Below are positions 28,305 through 38,928 of a stretch of DNA of 64,000 nucleotides, one piece after another. The notes under the pieces were generated by a model. That model had not been told where the DNA came from. It did no database searches and saw only the letters and a list, made by a program, of their open reading frames with translations. Made by a program: the position numbers and the translations under genes. Every line of letters starts with the position of its first letter. Position 1 is the first letter of the stretch. The stretch is from Phycisphaeraceae bacterium (GTDB taxonomy: Bacteria; Planctomycetota; Phycisphaerae; Phycisphaerales; UBA1924). The stretch covers positions 2,294,001 through 2,358,000 of the forward strand of contig CP060234.1 in NCBI GenBank assembly GCA_023898685.1, given 5' to 3'.

Positions 28305-30508
28305 GCGACACCCGCCTCGGTCATCAGATCCATCAGCCGCTCGGGCGTGAGTGGGATCGTCGTGGGCTCAACGCCCAGCGCGTCGGCGACGGCGTTGCAG
28401 ATCGCGGGGGCAGGGCCATCCATCGGCAGTTCGCCGATGCCCTTGGCGCCCATGGCGCCATGGGGGTATGGGTTCTCGAGAAACTCGACGCCGATGGGCG
28501 GGACATCGCAAGCGGACGGGATGATGTAGTTGGTGAGCTGGGCGTTGGCCATCGCGCCGTCCTTCCACACGAAGTCTTCGGTCAGCGCCCAGCCGATCGC
28601 CTGGACCACGCCGCCCTGGATCTGGCCGCGAGCCAACGTCTCGTTGAGCACCTTGCCGATCTCCTGCACGGCGTCGAAGGCGATGACGCGGGTCTCGAAC
28701 ATGCGCAGGTCGACCTCGACCTCGGCGACGTAGGTCGCCCACGCGAACGTGCCGTAGGCGTCGCCCTTGTAGGTCTGCTCGTCCCACTGGATGCCGGGCG
28801 GGGCCTTGTACCGGGCTTTGCCCACCAGCTCTTCACTTGGGTGCGATGCCAAGCGGGCGATGATCGCGGCGCGGACTGCATCGCCCGGGGCGTCCTTTGG
28901 GAGCCCCAGCGTTCGGCGGAGGTCGTCGCAGGCGAGCTCGAGCAGGTGGCCCACCACCATCGCGGTGCGCGAGGCGACGGTTGGCCCGCTGTTGGGCACG
29001 CGCGAAGTGTCGGGCTCGGCGATCACGATGTCGGATTCGTCGAGCCCCAGGCGGCTTGCGGCGATGGTGGCGAAGATCGTGCGCGTGCCCTGCCCGATCT
29101 CGGTGCTGGCGCTGCGGACCTCGACGCGCCCGTCGGGCAGCCCCGCGACGTGCTGGGTCGACGCGAGATAGACCTCGCCCCCGCCCGTAAACCCAGCGCC
29201 GTGGTAGAACGAGGCGAGGCCCATGCCGCGTCGAAGATAGGGATGCGAGGCGTTGAACGAGCGGTGGGCCTCGCGCTTGGCGTCGTAGTCCGACCGCCGC
29301 AGGGCGGCATCGAGCACCGCCAGGCGATCCGTCCCGTCGTCGATGCGCTGCGACGTGGAGGTCGTCTGCCCGTCGCGGATCAGGTTGCGACGGCGGATCT
29401 CGGCGGGCGAGAGGCTCGCGGCCCGCGCGACGCGGTCCATCTGTCGCTCGCAGGCGAAGAGGCTCTGCGGGGCGCCGAAGCCCCGGAAGGCGCCGAAGGG
29501 CACCGAGTTGGTCATCACCGCACGCCCCACGATGCGGACGTTGTCGCACGCGTAGGGACCCGCGGCGTGGATGATCCCACGGCTCAGCACCACGGGCGAG
29601 AGCGTGACGTAGGCCCCGCCGTCGAGGATCATCTCGATGTCCTGGGCGACGAGGCGGCCCTCGCTGTCGACACCCGTGCGGTGGCGGACGAGCGAGGGGT
29701 GCCGCTTGGTCGTCGCGGCGAGGTCCTCGCCCCGGTCGTAGATGATCTTGACCGGGTGCTTCGCCTTCAGCGCGAGCAGGGCGGCGTGGAGGGCGATGTT
29801 GGAGGGGTAGTCCTCCTTGCCGCCGAACCCGCCGCCCGTCGGGGTCTGGACGACGCGGACTTGCTTCTCATCGCGCCCGAGCGCGTGTATCAGCGCGTTG
29901 AGCACGTAGTAGGGGCACTGCATCGACCCGCTGACGGTGACGACGCCGTCATCCTCCCACGCGAGCATGCCCTGGGTCTCGAGGTAGACGTGCTCCTGAG
30001 CGCCGGTCTCGTAGACCTCCTCGACGACGTGGGCGGCCCCGGCGAGCGCCCGCTCGACGTCGCCCTTCTCGATGCGCAGGTGCTTGAGCACGTTGTCGTC
30101 GGCGTACTGGATCTGGTCCGGCGATGGTGTGACGCGGAAGTCGAGCGCGGGCGGCTCGCGGTCGACGACGATCTCGATCTCGCGGATCGCGCGCCGGCAC
30201 ATCTCGCGCGACGGATGGGCGACGAGCACGACCGCCTCGTGCACGTGCCGCACGCGGTCGGCGGCGAGGACGGGCTGGTCGAGCTCGATCAGGCGGACCT
30301 CGTTGGGGCCCGGGATGTCGCGGTGGTCGACGACGACGAACTCGGACCAGTCGACCCCCTTCCCGAAGCGGATCTCGCGGATGCGGCCGCGGGGTGCGGG
30401 GCTGCGGGCGGTCATGCCCCACCAGCAGCCGTCGATCGCGAGGTCGTCGACGTACCGCTCACGCCCGGTGAGCTTGCTGATCCCCTCGCTGCGTCGCGGC
30501 GATGCCAT
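28301..30508 (-). CDS. Xanthine dehydrogenase-type molybdopterin-binding subunit
   Basis: The 735-residue large subunit of a three-subunit molybdenum hydroxylase. It has GGGFGGKEDYPSN, the FRGFGAPQ loop near the Mo site, EIGQGTRTI, and the catalytic Glu in GAKGIGELPMDGPAP. The family hydroxylates purines such as hypoxanthine and xanthine, but also many other N-heterocycles and aldehydes; substrate choice rests on its place beside adenine deaminase. It is the first gene of the ten-gene run. The ATG at 30508 has a GGAG a few bases upstream and a TATGCT box 36 bases before it. Sequence upstream in the same frame is not conserved in type. Confidence 0.88.
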   Translation of the reverse strand: MASPRRSEGISKLTGRERYVDDLAIDGCWWGMTARSPAPRGRIREIRFGKGVDWSEFVVVDHRDIPGPNEVRLIELDQPVLAADRVRHVHEAVVLVAHPSREMCRRAIREIEIVVDREPPALDFRVTPSPDQIQYADDNVLKHLRIEKGDVERALAGAAHVVEEVYETGAQEHVYLETQGMLAWEDDGVVTVSGSMQCPYYVLNALIHALGRDEKQVRVVQTPTGGGFGGKEDYPSNIALHAALLALKAKHPVKIIYDRGEDLAATTKRHPSLVRHRTGVDSEGRLVAQDIEMILDGGAYVTLSPVVLSRGIIHAAGPYACDNVRIVGRAVMTNSVPFGAFRGFGAPQSLFACERQMDRVARAASLSPAEIRRRNLIRDGQTTSTSQRIDDGTDRLAVLDAALRRSDYDAKREAHRSFNASHPYLRRGMGLASFYHGAGFTGGGEVYLASTQHVAGLPDGRVEVRSASTEIGQGTRTIFATIAASRLGLDESDIVIAEPDTSRVPNSGPTVASRTAMVVGHLLELACDDLRRTLGLPKDAPGDAVRAAIIARLASHPSEELVGKARYKAPPGIQWDEQTYKGDAYGTFAWATYVAEVEVDLRMFETRVIAFDAVQEIGKVLNETLARGQIQGGVVQAIGWALTEDFVWKDGAMANAQLTNYIIPSACDVPPIGVEFLENPYPHGAMGAKGIGELPMDGPAPAICNAVADALGVEPTTIPLTPERLMDLMTEAGVA

Positions 30509-30543
30509 CGTCACTCCATCGGTGGTCGGCGTCCAAACCGCAC

Positions 30544-30549
30544 AGCATA
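30544..30549 (-). promoter_or_regulatory. -10 element of the purine-catabolism run
   Basis: TATGCT on the minus strand would start a transcript near 30537, about 28 bases before the ATG of the molybdenum subunit gene. The -35 region is GC-rich and poor. The 142-base gap to preA is the only likely promoter region for the whole run. Confidence 0.35.
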
Positions 30550-30598
30550 CCACGGACGCGGGGGCGGGCGGACGCTTCGCGGGAGCGGGCGCGTCTGG

Positions 30599-30604
30599 TA
30601 TACT
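30599..30604 (+). promoter_or_regulatory. -10 element of preA
   Basis: TATACT, five of six to consensus, giving a start near 30611 and a leader of about 40 bases. The matching -35 (around 30576, TTCGCG) is weak. It diverges from the purine-run promoter about 50 bases away, so both directions may share a regulator bound in between. Confidence 0.45.
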
Positions 30605-30650
30605 GGCGGTTTGCACGCTGGTGGAGACCGCCTTCCGGGAGGATTGCCCC

Positions 30651-31829
30651 TTGCCCACGCTCGAAACCAAGGTCGACGGCCTGACGCTCCCCAATCCGTT
30701 TGTGATTGGCTCGGGCCCGCCCGGCACCAACGCCAAGGTGATCGGCAAGGCGTTCGACGAGGGCTGGGGCGCGGTGATCTCGAAGACGATCAGCCTCGAC
30801 GCGTCGAAGGTGGTCAACGTCGCGCCGCGGTACGCGCGGATGCGGGCCGAGCAGTCGCGCGAGGTGATCGGCTGGGAGAACATCGAGCTGATCAGCGACC
30901 GCCCCTTCGAGACCTGGCTCGACGAGTTCCGGGAGATCAAGGCGGCCTACCCCGATCGCGTGCTCATCGCGTCGATCATGGAGGAGTACCGCAAGGACGC
31001 GTGGGTGGAGATCATCGAGCGGACGCAGGAGACGGGCATCGACGCGTTCGAGCTGAACTTCTCGTGCCCGCACGGGCTGCCCGAACGCCGCATGGGCTCG
31101 GCGATGGGGCAGGACCCGGACCTGCTCGAGGAGGTTTGCGGCTGGGTGTGCGGGGCGAGCAGGGTGCCCGTGTGGGCGAAGATGACGCCCAACATCACGC
31201 ACATCGTCGACCCGGGACGGTCGGCGCTGCGGGCGGGATGCAATGGCTTGTCGGCGATCAACACGATCCTCTCGGTGATGGGCATCGATCTCGAGACACT
31301 GAGGCCCGAGCCCACGGTCGAGGGCTACTCGGTGCCGGGCGGGTACTCGTGCAAGGCGGTCCGCCCGATCGCGCTGCGGATGGTGATGGAGCTGGCGACG
31401 ATGATGTTCGGGGGCGGGTCCGGGGCGCCGATCTCGGATGACGGCGAGCCGCCTCTGAAGGGCGAGTTTGTGGATCGCAGCTTGTCCGCGATCGGGGGCG
31501 TCGAATCGGGCGAGGACGCGGCGCAGTTCATCCTGCTGGGGGCGCACACGGTGCAGGTGTGCACCGGCGTGATGATCCACGGATACAAGCTGGCGAGCAC
31601 GCTGTGCGAGGGCCTGCTCGCGTTCATGGAAAAGCACGGTTTCGAGACGCTCGACGACTTCCGGGGGCACTCGCTCCGCTACTTCACGACGCACGCCGAG
31701 CTGGTGAGGCGGCAGGCGGAGGTGAAGGCGGCGGAGAAGGCGGAGAAGGCGGGGATGGTGACCAAGGACACCGCGTGGGAGGGGGACCGGTTCGTCGAGC
31801 AGTCGGATCGGCTGGTGTCGAACGATTGA
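30651..31829 (+). CDS. preA: Dihydropyrimidine dehydrogenase subunit PreA, lacking its ferredoxin domain
   Basis: A 392-residue FMN TIM-barrel protein of the dihydropyrimidine/dihydroorotate dehydrogenase group. FVIGSGPPGTN and ISKTISLDASKV begin the barrel, FELNFSCPHGLPERRMG carries the substrate loop, AKMTPNITHI and SAINTILSVMGID bind FMN, and GGVESGEDAAQFILLGAHTVQVCTG ends it. It should reduce uracil and thymine to the dihydro forms. Canonical bacterial PreA continues into a C-terminal ferredoxin domain with two 4Fe-4S clusters; here the protein stops at VSND with no such cysteines, and no preT is nearby. The start is a TTG with GGGAGG eight bases before it. It diverges from the purine run and converges on dihydropyrimidinase. 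Confidence 0.87.
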   Translation: MPTLETKVDGLTLPNPFVIGSGPPGTNAKVIGKAFDEGWGAVISKTISLDASKVVNVAPRYARMRAEQSREVIGWENIELISDRPFETWLDEFREIKAAYPDRVLIASIMEEYRKDAWVEIIERTQETGIDAFELNFSCPHGLPERRMGSAMGQDPDLLEEVCGWVCGASRVPVWAKMTPNITHIVDPGRSALRAGCNGLSAINTILSVMGIDLETLRPEPTVEGYSVPGGYSCKAVRPIALRMVMELATMMFGGGSGAPISDDGEPPLKGEFVDRSLSAIGGVESGEDAAQFILLGAHTVQVCTGVMIHGYKLASTLCEGLLAFMEKHGFETLDDFRGHSLRYFTTHAELVRRQAEVKAAEKAEKAGMVTKDTAWEGDRFVEQSDRLVSND

Positions 31830-31848
31830 GACGCGTCCCGTGCTCCGA

Positions 31849-31929
31849 GTGTGCCACGGCCGTGTCGGCCGTGCGATGGCCGGATTGACGTCCTAGGCAC
31901 GCCGCACGGCCGACACGGCCGTGGCACAC
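31849..31929. repeat. 26-base perfect inverted repeat, family C (copy 1)
   Basis: Arms 31849-31874 and 31904-31929 are exact reverse complements (beginning GTGTGCCACGGCCGTG) around a 29-base spacer. It fills the gap between the converging stops of preA and dihydropyrimidinase. The same 26-base arms recur at 33391-33461, on the other side of the dihydropyrimidinase gene, with a different spacer. Confidence 0.95.
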
Positions 31930-31948
31930 GAAGAAGGACGGGACGAAT

Positions 31949-33343
31949 TCAGAAATGCGTCGGTTCGCGGGTGATGAGCCGGCCCCGCCCGGTCGTGCCG
32001 ACGAACTTGCCTTCCTTCGCCTGCACCTCGCCGCGGACCGTGACGGCCGAGGCCCGGCCGTTGACCTTCCACCCCTCGTAGGCGTTGTAGTCGACCGCGC
32101 TGAGGCTCGTCTCCTTGGAGAGCGTCCCCTCGAAGTCGGGGTCCCACACGACCAGGTCGGCGTCGGCGCCGACGCGGATGTCGCCCTTGCGGGGGTACAT
32201 GCCGAAGATGCGGGCGGCCTGGGTGCTGCACGCGTCGACAAAGGTGTGCAGGTCAATGCGGCCCGGGCGGACGCCGTGGGTGTAGACAAGGGCGGGGCGA
32301 TCCTGGATCGACGGGATGCCGTTGGGAATCTTCGTGAATGCGCCCTTGCCCATGTCCTTCTGCCCCTTGAAGTCGAAGGGGGCATGGTCGGTCGCGATGG
32401 TGCTGATGGCGCGCCCGGCGAGGCCCGCCCAGAGCACGTCCTGATGCCGCCTGCCGCGGAGCGGGGGTGACATGACGTACTTCGCGCCCTCGAAGTTGGG
32501 CCGCTCGGCCGCCGATTTGTCGAGCACGAGGTGGGGCATCACCGACTCGATCCAGACGTTGACGCCCCGCAGGCGGGCGTCGAGCGCGGTGCGGACGGCG
32601 GGCTCGCACGAAGTGTGCACCGTGTAGATGTGGGCGCCTGTGAGGCCCGCCATCGTGGCGAGGTGGTGCACGCCGTCGGCCTCGACGCTGATCGGGCGGG
32701 AGGGCTCGTGCCACTCGGGGCCGGTCTTGCCCTCGGCGAGCAGACGCTTCTGCATCGCGTCGATCGCCTCGGCGTTCTCGCAGTGGGCCGTGACGATGAC
32801 GCCCAGCTCCTTGGCGAGCGAGAGCATGCCGAAGAGGTCTTCGTCGGAAAGGTCGAGCGCGCCCTTGTAGGCGAGGAAGACCTTGAATGAGGGGATGCCC
32901 TCTATCGTCACGATCTGCCTGAACTGCTCGCGGGCCGACTCGTCGAAACGGACGACGGACATGTGGAAGGAGAAGTCGCACGCGGCCTGGCCCTCGGCCT
33001 TTGACTTCCATTCGTTGAACGCGTCGAGGGGCTCGTCCTTGGGCCCGGGGCAGATCATCTCGATGAACGAGGTGGTGCCCCCCGCCAGGGCGGCGCGGGA
33101 GCCCGAGGCGTGGTCGTCCTTCGCGCACGTGCCCATGAAGGGCAGATGGATGTGCACATGGGGGTCGATGAAGCCCGGGAAGACGTATTTGCCGGCGGCG
33201 TCGATCACCTCGGTGCCTTTGGCGATGCTTCCAGAGTCGATGCTCGGGGCGATCTTCGTGATCGTCTCGCCCTCGCAGTAGACATCGGCGGTGTAGTCGT
33301 CGGTGGCGGTGATGATCCGCCCGTTCTTGATCAGCAATGCCAT
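31949..33343 (-). CDS. hydA: Dihydropyrimidinase / hydantoinase
   Basis: The 464-residue product opens dihydrouracil or dihydrothymine to the N-carbamoyl-beta-amino acid. The dinuclear zinc set is complete: H62 and H64 (DPHVHIHLPFMG), the carboxylated K160 (FLAYKG), H187 (TAHCEN), H243 (VHTSCEP) and D319 (ATDHAPFD). It is the second step of reductive pyrimidine breakdown, after PreA, and the last gene of the minus-strand run that starts with mmsA. The ATG at 33343 has GGAGG at a good distance. Upstream in-frame sequence is only the translated palindrome. The gene is flanked on both sides by copies of the same 26-base inverted repeat. Confidence 0.93.
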   Translation of the reverse strand: MALLIKNGRIITATDDYTADVYCEGETITKIAPSIDSGSIAKGTEVIDAAGKYVFPGFIDPHVHIHLPFMGTCAKDDHASGSRAALAGGTTSFIEMICPGPKDEPLDAFNEWKSKAEGQAACDFSFHMSVVRFDESAREQFRQIVTIEGIPSFKVFLAYKGALDLSDEDLFGMLSLAKELGVIVTAHCENAEAIDAMQKRLLAEGKTGPEWHEPSRPISVEADGVHHLATMAGLTGAHIYTVHTSCEPAVRTALDARLRGVNVWIESVMPHLVLDKSAAERPNFEGAKYVMSPPLRGRRHQDVLWAGLAGRAISTIATDHAPFDFKGQKDMGKGAFTKIPNGIPSIQDRPALVYTHGVRPGRIDLHTFVDACSTQAARIFGMYPRKGDIRVGADADLVVWDPDFEGTLSKETSLSAVDYNAYEGWKVNGRASAVTVRGEVQAKEGKFVGTTGRGRLITREPTHF

Positions 33344-33390
33344 TTCTTCGGCCTCCTGTCTGGCCCGGAAGCGATTCGGTTCCTTGTTCA

Positions 33391-33461
33391 GTGTGCCACG
33401 GCCGTGTCGGCCGTGCGGAAGTTCAAGATTCACACGCACGGCCGACACGGCCGTGGCACAC
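33391..33461. repeat. 26-base perfect inverted repeat, family C (copy 2)
   Basis: Arms 33391-33416 and 33436-33461 are identical to those of copy 1 at 31849-31929 and perfectly complementary, with a 19-base spacer. It lies between the dihydropyrimidinase start and the aminotransferase stop. A short T-run (33462-33466) follows on the plus strand, where no gene would use it. Confidence 0.95.
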
Positions 33462-33471
33462 TTTTTCCCTC

Positions 33472-34823
33472 TCAGCTCTTCGCGGCCTGCGTCAATGCCT
33501 CGTCGAGCACGGCGCGCAGGAAGTCGCAGTCGTCGCGCGTCAGGCACATCGGGGGCTTGATCCGCAGCACGTTGCCGTAGAGCCCACCCTTGCCGATCAG
33601 CAGGCCCATGTCCTTGCACAGCTCCATGACCTTGGCGGTCTCGGGGCCCGCCGGTTCCTTGGTGGAACGGTCGCGGACCAATTCGACGCCCAGCATGAGG
33701 CCCATGCCGCGGACGTCGCCGATCAGGTCATGCTTCTTGGCGAGCGAGTCGAGCCCCTGACGGAGGTGGGCCCCGATCTCCTTCGCCTTCTGCTGGATGT
33801 TCTCCTCGTGCATCACCTCGAGCGTCGCGATGCCCTGGGCCATCGAGACGGGGTTGCCGCCGAAGGTGTTGAAGTGGAGGCGCTGGGCGAGCGAGGCGGC
33901 GATCTCCTTCCGCGTGATGACACAGCCGATGGGGGCGCCGTTGCCAATGCCCTTGGCCATCGTGACGATGTCGGGCGTGACGCCGTGGTTCTCGAAGCCC
34001 CAGAAGTGCTCGCCCGTGCGCCCGAACCCGGTCTGCACCTCGTCGGCGATGCAGAGCCCGCCGGCGTTGTGCACCGCGTCGTAGACGCGTTTGAGATAGC
34101 CCGGCGGCAGCTCGACCGCCCCGCCCACGCCCTGGATGCACTCGGCGATGAACCCCGCGATGCGGCCCGGCGTCGCGGTGCGGATCAGGTCCTCGACGTC
34201 CCCGGCGTACTTGCCGCCCGCGTCGCGGTCGTCGTAGCCCCAGTGGCCCCGGTAGCGGTCGGGGTTGAGGGCGTGGTGAACGCCGATGCCCTGGAGGACG
34301 GGGAATTTCCAGGTGTGCAGGGCGGTCAGGCCCATCGCGGTGGGGGACATGCCGTGGTAGGCGTTGCGGAGGGCGATGACGTCGTTCGAGCCGGAATGCA
34401 GGCGGGCGATCATGAGGGCGAGGTCGTTCGCCTCGCTGCCGGAGTTGGTGAAGTAGCAGGTGGTGAGCCCCGAGTCCTTGGGCATCGCGTCCGCGATCAT
34501 CTTCGCGAAGCGGGCGATATTGGGGTGGAGGTAGATCGTCGTCGTGTGCTGGAGCAGCTCGTTCTGGGCGTTGACCTTCTCGATCACGCGCGGGTGGCAG
34601 TGACCCACGCTGACGGTGACGATGCCGGCGAACCCGTCGAGGTAGCGGCGGCCCGTCTCGTCGTAGAGGTACTGCATCTTGCCCTCGACGATCATCACGG
34701 GGTCGCGGTAGTAGGTCAGGATCGCGGGGGAGAGGTAGGTCGAGCGGAGCTCGCGCACCTCGGCCTTGGAAGGGCCGGTGTACGGGGCGGGCGTGTGGTC
34801 GAACGGGGGGAGCGTTGGGGCGG

Positions 34824-34827
<4 letters not shown>
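33472..34827 (-). CDS. Class III aminotransferase (beta-alanine/AGXT2-like)
   Basis: A 451-residue PLP aminotransferase of class III. Features in order: GFAGIVTVSVGHCHP, FTNSGSEANDLA (PLP phosphate), AYHGMSPTAMG, ADEVQTGFGRTG with D262, and the Schiff-base K292 in MAKGIGNG. The closest type by motif is alanine-glyoxylate aminotransferase 2. In this operon it probably moves the amino group of beta-alanine or 3-aminoisobutyrate to pyruvate, giving malonate or methylmalonate semialdehyde for the MmsA-type enzyme. The ATG at 34827 overlaps the permease stop by four bases. Confidence 0.9.
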
Positions 34828-36311
<1,484 letters not shown>

Positions 36312-36331
36312 GCCTTGCTTGGGCCCCGCGG

Positions 36332-37213
36332 TCAGGCGCGCCCGCCGGTGCTGGCGATCTGCTGGTAGCTCTCGGGGCGGCGGTCGCGGTAGAACTGCCA
36401 GACGTCGCGCACCTTCTGGATCATGTCGAGATCGAGGTCGGCGACGACCACCTCGTCCTTGTCACGCGAGGCCTGGGCGATCATCTGGCCCCGGGGGTCG
36501 CAGAAGTAGCTCTGCCCGTAGAACTCGCCGATGTCCCAGGGCTTCTCGTGCCCCACGCGGTTGATCGCGCCGACGAAGTACTGGTTGGCCACCGCGTGGG
36601 CGGGCTGCTCGAGCTTCCAGAGATACTCGCTGAGCCCCGCGACGGTCGCGGACGGGTTGAACACCAGCTCGGCGCCGTTGAGCCCAAGCTCGCGGGCGCC
36701 CTCCGGGAAGTGGCGGTCATAACAGATGTACACGCCGATGCGCCCGAAGCTGGTCTGGAAGACGGGGTAGCCCAGGTCGCCCGGCGTGAAGTAGAACTTC
36801 TCCCAGAAGCCCGGGTGGCAGTGGGGGATGTGGTGCTTGCGGTACTTGCCCAGGTACTCGCCCCGCTCGTCGATCACCGCGGCGGTGTTGTAATAGACGC
36901 CCGTCATCGCCTGCTCGTAGATCGGGACGACGAGGACCATCTTGTGCTTGCGGGCGATGTCCTGCATGAGCTTGGTCGTCGGGCCATCCGGGATGGGCTC
37001 GGCGGTCTCGTACCAGCGGGTGTCCTGCTCGGCGCAGAAGTAGGGGCCGCAGAAGATCTCCTGGAGGCAGCAGACGCGGGCGCCCTTGTCGGCGGCCTCG
37101 GCGATCATGGGCAGGTGCTTCTCGATCGTCGCCTGCTTGAGGTCGGGCAGCGCGACGCCCTCGCAGCTCGGGCTCGACGCCTGGATGAGCGCGGCTCGTG
37201 TGATCCTCGCCAT
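36332..37213 (-). CDS. Beta-ureidopropionase (nitrilase family)
   Basis: A 293-residue carbon-nitrogen hydrolase with E52 (LQEIFCGPYF), K126 (YRKHHIP) and C164 (ICYDRHFPEGARELG). The motif HCHPGFWEKFYFTPGD after the Lys resembles beta-ureidopropionase and N-carbamoylputrescine amidase. In this operon it should cleave N-carbamoyl-beta-alanine to beta-alanine, CO2 and ammonia, linking dihydropyrimidinase to the aminotransferase. It is a paralogue of the 16380-17321 protein and slightly shorter. A palindrome separates it from mmsA upstream. Confidence 0.9.
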   Translation of the reverse strand: MARITRAALIQASSPSCEGVALPDLKQATIEKHLPMIAEAADKGARVCCLQEIFCGPYFCAEQDTRWYETAEPIPDGPTTKLMQDIARKHKMVLVVPIYEQAMTGVYYNTAAVIDERGEYLGKYRKHHIPHCHPGFWEKFYFTPGDLGYPVFQTSFGRIGVYICYDRHFPEGARELGLNGAELVFNPSATVAGLSEYLWKLEQPAHAVANQYFVGAINRVGHEKPWDIGEFYGQSYFCDPRGQMIAQASRDKDEVVVADLDLDMIQKVRDVWQFYRDRRPESYQQIASTGGRA

Positions 37214-37230
37214 AGTCAGACCTTTCCGAA

Positions 37231-37299
37231 AGAGCCCTGAGCGTTAGCGACGGGCCGAGAATCCGGTGGCTTTGGCCCGTCGCCTGCGCTCGGGGCTCT
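37231..37299. repeat. Imperfect palindrome, family E
   Basis: Arms 37231-37256 and 37274-37299 (ends AGAGCCC and GGGGCTCT, inner CGACGGGCC/GGCCCGTCG) pair with four mismatches. It sits between mmsA and the beta-ureidopropionase gene inside a presumed operon and may trim or stabilise the transcript there. Confidence 0.85.
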
Positions 37300-37333
37300 G
37301 CTGATACCGGGCTCGATGAGCCCTCTCTCACTA

Positions 37334-38821
37334 TCAGATCCAGCGGGTGACGAGGATCTTGTGCTCGGTGTAGAAGCGGACGGCGTCCTCTCCGTTGGCG
37401 TGCAGGTCGCCGAAGAACGAGTTCTTCCACCCCGCGAACGGGAAGACCGCCATCGGGGCGGGCACGCCCACGTTGACGCCGATCATGCCGGCCCGGGCGC
37501 GCGTCTTGAATCTTCGGGCGTTGTAGCCGCTGGACGTGAAGATCACGCCCATGTTGCCGTAGTCGGTCGAGTTGAGGGCGTCGATCGCGTCTTCGAGCGA
37601 CGCGCAGCGCACGACGGAGAGCACGGGGCCGAAGATCTCCTCCTGGCAGATCCGCATGGTGGGCTTCACGTGGTCGAACACGCTGGGACCCACGAAGCAG
37701 CCGCCCTGCGGGATCTTCGCGGTGCGCCCGTCGAGAGCCAGTTTGGCGCCCTCGTCGACGCCGATCTGGATGTACGAGTTGATCCGTTCCCGGCTCGCCT
37801 CGTCGATCACGGGGCCCATCTTGACGGCCGGGTCGTCGCCCCGCGAGACGGTGATGCCCTTGGCCGCCTCGATGATCGTGGGGACGAACCAGTCGGCCGC
37901 GTCGCCCACCGGGGCGGCGACCGAGCCCGCGAGGCAGCGTTGTCCCGTGTTGCCGAAGGCGGAACCCAGGACGCCCTCGACGACCGCGTCGCGGTCGGCG
38001 TCGGGCATGATGACCATGAAGTTCTTGGCGCCGCCCATGCACTGGGCCCGCTTGCCGGCGGCGGTCGCGGTGGTGTAGACGTGCTTGGCGACCTTCGTCG
38101 AGCCCACAAAGGAGACGGACCGCACGTCGGGGTGGGTGATCAGCCGGTTGACGACATCGGCGCCGCCCGTCACCGCGTTGATGACGCCCGGCGGGAAGCC
38201 CGCCTCGCCCGTCAGCTCGAGCTCGCGGAGGGCGCTGAGCGGGACCTTCTCGGAAGGCTTGAGCACGAAGGTGTTGCCGCACGCGACCGCCATGGGCCAC
38301 ATCCACAGCGGCACCATGATCGGGAAGTTGAACGGCGTGATGCCGACGCAGACGCCGATCGGCACGCGCTCCGACGTGCTGTCGATGCCGATGCCGCCCT
38401 CGTCCTCGCTCCGGCAGAACGAGCTCGACACCGCGATCTGGGGCAGGGTATTGCCCATCATCAGCACGGGGGCGCAGCAGGCGAACTCGATGCAGTCGAT
38501 GCCTCGCCGCACGTCGCCCCGCGCCTCGCCCATCGTCTTGCCGTGCTCGGAGACGATGAGGGCGGCGAGTTCCTCGAAGTGGTCCTCGAGGACCTGCTTG
38601 TAGCGGAACAGGCACTGCACCCGCTCGCCCACCGGGGTCGCGGCCCACGACTCGAACGCCCCGGCGGCGGCGGCCACCGCCCGGTCGGCGGCTTCGGTCG
38701 CATCGAGCCTCACACGTCCCAGGTCCTCGCCCGTCGCTGGGTTGAGCACCGAGATCTGTTCGCCGCCGGCCGCGTCGGCCAGCAGGGTTCCACCAACGTA
38801 ATGCCCGATCGTCGTTGACAT
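37334..38821 (-). CDS. mmsA: CoA-acylating (methyl)malonate-semialdehyde dehydrogenase
   Basis: The 495-residue aldehyde dehydrogenase has the catalytic Cys in GNTGQRCLAGS (C296), ITPFNFPIMVPLWM and the cofactor loop FVLKPSEKVPLSA. The catalytic-base position lies in CMGGAKNFMVIMPDAD, where Asn replaces the Glu of ordinary aldehyde dehydrogenases, a hallmark of the CoA-dependent MmsA group. It turns malonate or methylmalonate semialdehyde into acetyl- or propionyl-CoA with NAD and CoA, the last step of pyrimidine (and valine) breakdown. It is first in the minus-strand pyrimidine run and has its own promoter-like sequence and a GGAG before the ATG. Confidence 0.92.
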   Translation of the reverse strand: MSTTIGHYVGGTLLADAAGGEQISVLNPATGEDLGRVRLDATEAADRAVAAAAGAFESWAATPVGERVQCLFRYKQVLEDHFEELAALIVSEHGKTMGEARGDVRRGIDCIEFACCAPVLMMGNTLPQIAVSSSFCRSEDEGGIGIDSTSERVPIGVCVGITPFNFPIMVPLWMWPMAVACGNTFVLKPSEKVPLSALRELELTGEAGFPPGVINAVTGGADVVNRLITHPDVRSVSFVGSTKVAKHVYTTATAAGKRAQCMGGAKNFMVIMPDADRDAVVEGVLGSAFGNTGQRCLAGSVAAPVGDAADWFVPTIIEAAKGITVSRGDDPAVKMGPVIDEASRERINSYIQIGVDEGAKLALDGRTAKIPQGGCFVGPSVFDHVKPTMRICQEEIFGPVLSVVRCASLEDAIDALNSTDYGNMGVIFTSSGYNARRFKTRARAGMIGVNVGVPAPMAVFPFAGWKNSFFGDLHANGEDAVRFYTEHKILVTRWI

Positions 38822-38864
38822 CAGTGTTCTCCCGCCGGCGCGGGATCGGCGCCGGCCAACGCGG

Positions 38865-38894
38865 AGTCTACGCGAAACCGCCGCTCGGAACCAA
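38865..38894 (-). promoter_or_regulatory. Promoter-like pair before mmsA
   Basis: On the minus strand TTGGTT (38894-38889), an 18-base spacer and TAGACT (38870-38865) precede the mmsA ATG by about 43 bases. It would drive the pyrimidine run. Matches to consensus are moderate. Confidence 0.4.
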
Positions 38895-38928
38895 TCGGTG
38901 CCCGTTCATGGAGGTCGGTGCGCTGAGC

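Noticed and set aside
30651..31829. Met in place of the active-site Cys of mammalian dihydropyrimidine dehydrogenase (in SAMGQDP)
   Set aside because: As far as I recall E. coli PreA also lacks Cys at this position, so it does not by itself argue against activity.
33436..33466. Stem plus T-run resembling an intrinsic terminator on the plus strand
   Set aside because: No plus-strand gene ends here; the stem is one arm pair of a repeat with an identical copy that lacks the T-run.
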